A model generated the notes under the pieces. That model did no database searches and was not told the DNA's origin. It saw only the letters and a program-made list of their open reading frames with translations. Both the position numbers and the translations under genes were made by a program. 64,000 bases of DNA, taken from contig OZ020244.1 of the NCBI GenBank assembly GCA_963971285.1, positions 20,088,001 to 20,152,000 of the forward strand, in the 5' to 3' direction. The DNA comes from Astropecten irregularis (lineage: Eukaryota > Echinodermata > Asteroidea > Paxillosida > Astropectinidae). Shown here in pieces: positions 60,168-64,000 of this stretch (positions are counted from its first letter, which is position 1; each line of letters begins with the position of its first letter).

Positions 60168-61389
60168 TGTCGTCTACTCCACTCAGGTGTAGTAAGGAGG
60201 GCTGAAACGCATCGCATCGGGACAGCAGAGGGCGCACCACCCCTGCTCCATTGTACGACGGAATCCACGCGATTTGGACTCTGACTGGTAGACATGCTCA
60301 TCAACCCTTCTGTGGATGTTTAAACTCGTGGAGGTAATATCAGAGTGATATTGCGCACGTGGACTATGCTCGAGGTCTGAAACCAGATTACCCGTGAACC
60401 AGGGTCTTCTCCAATCAAGAAGCAGATGTCTGGATAGTTGGATAGCATGTCTGTCCTAGTGCACCCAAAAATGCATCAGGACTCCAACTTCCCAAGTACT
60501 CCTACCATGCACTCAACCTTGGCACATCAACCAAAGATGCAGCATATGTACATTATGAACCCAGCAAGAAGTGTATGCATAGCCAGTGTGAAGCCGCCTA
60601 GTTCCTTTTCTTTCTTGTTTTTGCTACAACGGCACTATTGTATGCAACGTGATGGTCAACATGCAGTTTACTTCCACCCTGTAGTCTTGGTCATGGAGCT
60701 GTTCAATGCACACCTTATTCAGGAACATAATGAATGCTTTTACATGTACCTCCTTCCTTTTGATTGACTAAGCCTACATCCGAATCTGTTGTCTAGAGCT
60801 AGTTCTAGTTCTTCGCTCCATTGGAAATACGTGCAGATACCAAGACATTAGACCTAGCCGTAGCTCTGGAAACTCGTTTCGGACACAGCCTAAGCCTATG
60901 GCAGATGATTCATCAACATGTGTATAGAGCAGTTCCGCAAGAGCTTGTCAGTTACATGTGCACCCAATTTCTACGTACACCCTCTATCAAAGTGCTCTGT
61001 CATCGTTGTAATTTGTCGTGTCACTGGTAACCCAGATGAACTTAATGGGTGCGGTTTCGGAGTTGTTGTGTGTGGTCTGTATCTTGCCATTCAGTTTACC
61101 GACACAAGACTTCTGTCCGGGCAGATTATTGTAGCCATCGTACGCCAAACGGAGCTACATTTCTGTTTCCAGTTGCCCATGGGTATGGAGCCACATCATG
61201 ATATATTAGACTCTGGACAGCTTCATGCCGATGGACCTAAACACTAGTGGACTGCCATTAACAGCTGTCAGCAGAAATTGACTCAACACAGTATACACTA
61301 GTGATAAAATATCAAGCGAAGGCGCTGTTTTACATCTCCCCACCAGCCCAAAGGTCCATTTGGTAGGTGGAGAGCATGCAGAGCATGGA

Positions 61390-61596
61390 GCCTGTTTCCA
61401 CAAAGTTGCCGAGTGTAAAAAATATCTTGCTTACCCAAATTCCTTGCAATTGTTGTTGCTATAAAACAAATGAACATCCTTGCACAAACAATCCACTTCA
61501 TGTGCAATTCTGTCTCAGAACCTCAAAATCCGATCTTTGTATTAAGCGAGAGTCTTGTGCTAAGCAAGATATTTTATGCCCGGCAGCTTCCAGGCG
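61390..61596. mobile_element. Probable foldback repeat in the 3' UTR
   Basis: AAGTTGCCGAGTGTAAAAAA then TATCTTGCTTA faces TAAGCAAGATATTTTATGCC then CGGCAGCTTCCAGGC. If transcribed it could form a long imperfect hairpin in the IQSEC mRNA. Confidence 0.55.
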
Positions 61597-61841
61597 GAGA
61601 GGTGATGACCAATGCCTGCTGCACATGGACTCCCGGTGTCTCTTTCATCAACCAATAACGCTATCAGCCTCCAACCCAAACCTATACGTTGAATTGATTA
61701 AAAGTAAAACTAATATTATATTACTTACATAAATCACCTCCAATCAAAAGAAACAGAGACTTATTAGCACTGTCCTAATTAAATCTTTGATTTTTTTTCC
61801 CTGACAACTCACAATTATAAAGTAAATATCTTCCCTTTAGG

Positions 61842-61847
61842 AATAAA
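61842..61847 (+). terminator. Poly(A) signal AATAAA, probable
   Basis: Canonical hexamer followed within about 30 bases by T-rich sequence. It is the best-placed signal after the IQSEC stop. Confidence 0.45.
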
Positions 61848-62351
61848 GCTTGTCATATATTAATTTATGTATAAAAGTATCATGGTAGAAACCGAGTAAA
61901 AAATTACCACGCCCTGGAGTCAAACCGCTTAAAGTTAGGATTATATGCAACAACGAGAATAATTTAAAGAAGCCAGAGAATTGAGTGATACGTATTGGCT
62001 CTGTTTATTGTATTATAATGTTTATATTTATTGGGATAATTTGTTTTGTTTTCAGAAGGTTGGTGCCAATAACCTTTTTTGTACATGGTTTAAGTTTAAG
62101 AATTGCCCTGTGCCCCGATATGAATAAATTACATATGCTTATTCGGTATTTGAATGAATTCTTAAGACTAAGAAGATACATGATTCGTTGGCAAGCTGTT
62201 GTATAGTTAAGGGATGGCCAGCGGTGTACAGTGAGGTTAGAATGGCACAGGGACATCAGATTGTCACGAAGCTTGTCCCAAAAACCACCAAACCAAGTCA
62301 TTTTATAGTCAGGGGAAGTCACGTTTGAATATAGAGACATCATTTTAACCA

Positions 62352-62500
62352 GGGATCGATTTCACAAAGCCCTACAATTGATCGTAACTCAAGATACAAA
62401 TGATAACCCATCGTATCCCAAGACTTCTACGTTGGGTTGCTATGTATCATAAGTCCTACGATTGATAGTAAGTTACGATGAGTTTGGTGAAATCGGCCCC
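62352..62500. mobile_element. Foldback MITE, GGGTCGATTTCAC family, copy 2
   Basis: Ends GGGATCGATTTCACAAAG and TTTGGTGAAATCGGCCCC are inverted. The arms carry the motif CCTACRATTGATMGTAA in opposite orientation. It is 149 bp and partner of 2002-2157. Confidence 0.75.
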
Positions 62501-63472
62501 AGGTTAGTTACCAAACATTATGTCAAGTTTAATTTTAATAACAGAAGCCCATTAGTGTAGCTACCTACATGTAGCCCATAGTATCATGCCATTATTAGTT
62601 TGCAGACATATTAATATTACAATCATTGCCACAAAGGAATTCCACTCTTTCCAATTTTAATTTTTTTGGGAGGTTTATTTTGAAAAACACGATCATTAAA
62701 AATGTTTTGTTTCTTCTTTTTTTTTGTAGAGTGGTGCAAAATTGTAGTTAAAATTTTACCACATTGATCTCTGCACAGAAAGAAAAGTTATATGTTTGGT
62801 TTTCCTGTTAAAGTTCACATGTAAAAATGAAAAGATAAAAATATACGAGCCCTACAAGGTATTTAACTCTGAATAAATTTGCATACATAATTTTATGGAG
62901 AAAGGTGTCAGAAAATTATAATTAGAAAAACTTTTCTGCTATGCAAATGTACAAAAAAAAAAATAATTAAAAAATGAAGCAAAAAAAAAAAAAAATTAAC
63001 AGTTTTATTTTAGTTTATATCTTAGTTCCATTAACATTTTTTCTGAAAATGTGCAATTTATAAATCAAAATGATGAGAGCTTTCAAAAACCAGAAAAGAA
63101 AAATCACAAAAAAATGGTGACAATTAAAACAGTAAATATTCCTAATAAGGCTTGGATTGATAGCACTTTTATCCTTTTATAGAATTTCTTTTGTTTTAAA
63201 TTTAATGGAAACGAATAATGATTGGCATTTGCTCGTAGGTGATGGTGCTTCTTTGTTTTTTCGTTGTCAACATTGCAATAATTTGAAGGAGTGCTATTTG
63301 ATTAGGTAATTTTCATTTATTCATTTTTTTGTTTAACTTCTCCTGCAGGTTTTTCACAGTTTGCATGTTGCTTCTTAAAAGTGCGTTTAAGCACAGAATT
63401 GCAAAAAACTGTAATCACTTGGTGATGGTGATGCGTTTGACCCATGTTCTGCACTATTAAATTCATGTTAAG

Positions 63473-63690
63473 GGGGTTTACATAATGGAGGCTCAGGCTC
63501 CGGCTCCGGCTCCATTTCGTGAAACCATTTTAAAACAGGTATCAGCTTTTGGCTGGAGTTTGGAAACAGATTCTTTGGTTTGAAAAGAAAAACAGAGCTT
63601 TAGTTTCAATGAAAAACCACAACCTATATTTTCAGCATATGGATGACAGAGCCTGAGCCTGAGCCTGAGCCTCCCTTTCGTAATCACCCT
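63473..63690. mobile_element. Foldback element with hexamer-repeat ends, copy 2
   Basis: Reverse-oriented relative of 21481-21772: GGAGGCTCAGGCTCCGGCTC at one end, GAGCCTGAGCCTGAGCCTCC at the other, and CCTATATTTTCAGCATATGG inside. The hexamer runs are shorter here. Confidence 0.82.
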
Positions 63691-64000
63691 AAGACAGACC
63701 ACATTTTGTTGGTAGGCAATTTACAGCAGGTAATCCTTACTTGTCCAATTATTTTATAGATTTGCATTTTAGGAGTCTAGGTACTAGACTGGCATGCACT
63801 GGTTAAACCATGGTTAAACATACCATTCCTGTCACTTGAAATTTGTCTTCTTTTTTTAATTTACAAACACGCTGCTTTTGTTTTCTCATTGGTTCTCACC
63901 TCAGATTTTATCTGGCTCCTTAGTTGGAAATTAGCTCATTAAGTTTACAGTTAAAATCATTCTTTATATAATTTCCTTTCCAGATTTGTGTGAGAGTTAC

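Larger units (their letters stand above)
3530..61870 (+). other. IQSEC1: IQSEC/BRAG Arf-GEF gene, whole transcription unit (approximate ends)
   Basis: Thirteen coding exons join in frame to 4275 nt (1424 residues plus stop). Order in the protein: novel N-terminus (1-32); N-terminal block ending in SRDLSNSYELSSDLKNKQ (about 213-230); IQ motif (about 251-262); long disordered Ser/Glu/Lys-rich region (about 270-955); Sec7 (about 960-1165); PH (about 1168-1290); Ser-rich tail. This domain order is unique to IQSEC1-3/BRAG and fly schizo/loner. The family loads GTP onto Arf6 and Arf1 in endocytosis, integrin traffic, myoblast fusion and at synapses. As an invertebrate gene it is probably co-orthologous to all three vertebrate IQSECs, so the number 1 is a label only. 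The ends given are inferred from a TATA-like site and a poly(A) signal. Confidence 0.93.
60168..61870 (+). other. Probable IQSEC 3' UTR
   Basis: Sequence after the stop codon has no further coding support. The first good AATAAA after the stop lies at 61842-61847, giving a leaderless estimate of about 1.7 kb for the UTR. Further AATAAA hexamers occur near 62125 and 62872, so longer ends are possible. A foldback repeat (61390-61596) lies inside. Confidence 0.5.
61871..64000. other. 3' flank, AT-rich, no gene recognised
   Basis: Long A/T runs at 62700-63100 and two foldback repeats (62352-62500, 63473-63690). No coding support. Confidence 0.6.

Noticed and set aside
1-64000. Retrovirus, LTR or Polinton fossils
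   Set aside because: No reverse transcriptase, integrase, capsid or envelope motifs and no paired long terminal repeats were recognised; all mobile DNA seen is short and non-coding.

Overview
The window is animal nuclear DNA: AT-rich, made mostly of introns and flanks, with GT-AG splice sites and many short foldback transposons. It carries one recognisable gene on the + strand, a full-length IQSEC/BRAG-family Arf guanine-nucleotide exchange factor (IQ motif + Sec7 + PH). A single IQSEC gene with a Sec7 motif 1 unlike the vertebrate paralogues, a strong excess of the palindrome TACATGTA, and the style of the small repeats suggest an invertebrate deuterostome, perhaps a sea star or another ambulacrarian. 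That placement is inference.

Layout: 1-3460 is upstream sequence with one foldback repeat and no gene I can support. A CCAAT/TATA-like pair lies at 3461-3505 and a likely first coding exon at 4089-4183. A 25.6-kb intron follows, full of small repeats. Twelve further coding exons run from 29760 to 60167: the conserved N-terminal block (29760-30354), a 2.2-kb exon with the IQ motif and a long disordered region (33340-35561), the Sec7 exons (end of that exon to 43956), the PH exons (44559-49018), and the Ser-rich tail (56112-60167, stop TGA at 60165). All junctions keep frame; the sum is 4275 nt, or 1424 codons plus stop. From 60168 on there is a probable 3' UTR (AATAAA at 61842) and then AT-rich flank.

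The gene product should activate Arf6/Arf1-type GTPases at membranes: calmodulin binds the IQ motif, Sec7 carries out exchange through the glutamic finger at about residue 1054, and PH binds phosphoinositides. Candidate alternative parts are a 33-nt microexon (51466-51498), a 60-nt exon (52496-52555), a 129-nt exon (57933-58061) and an alternative start at 29650.

Mobile DNA is all non-autonomous and short: a six-copy family with GGGGCCAATTTCAT ends, smaller relatives with GGGGCCGATTTCA ends, a foldback family with a tRNA-like core, a TTAA-flanked MITE with 19-bp inverted ends, a pair of foldbacks whose ends carry (GGCTCA)n hexamers, a nested 0.9-kb foldback at 37883-38817, and a 456-bp element at 39778-40233. 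A 633-bp, 15-bp-period minisatellite occupies the last intron. I saw no transposase, reverse transcriptase, LTR pair, rRNA, intact tRNA or CRISPR.
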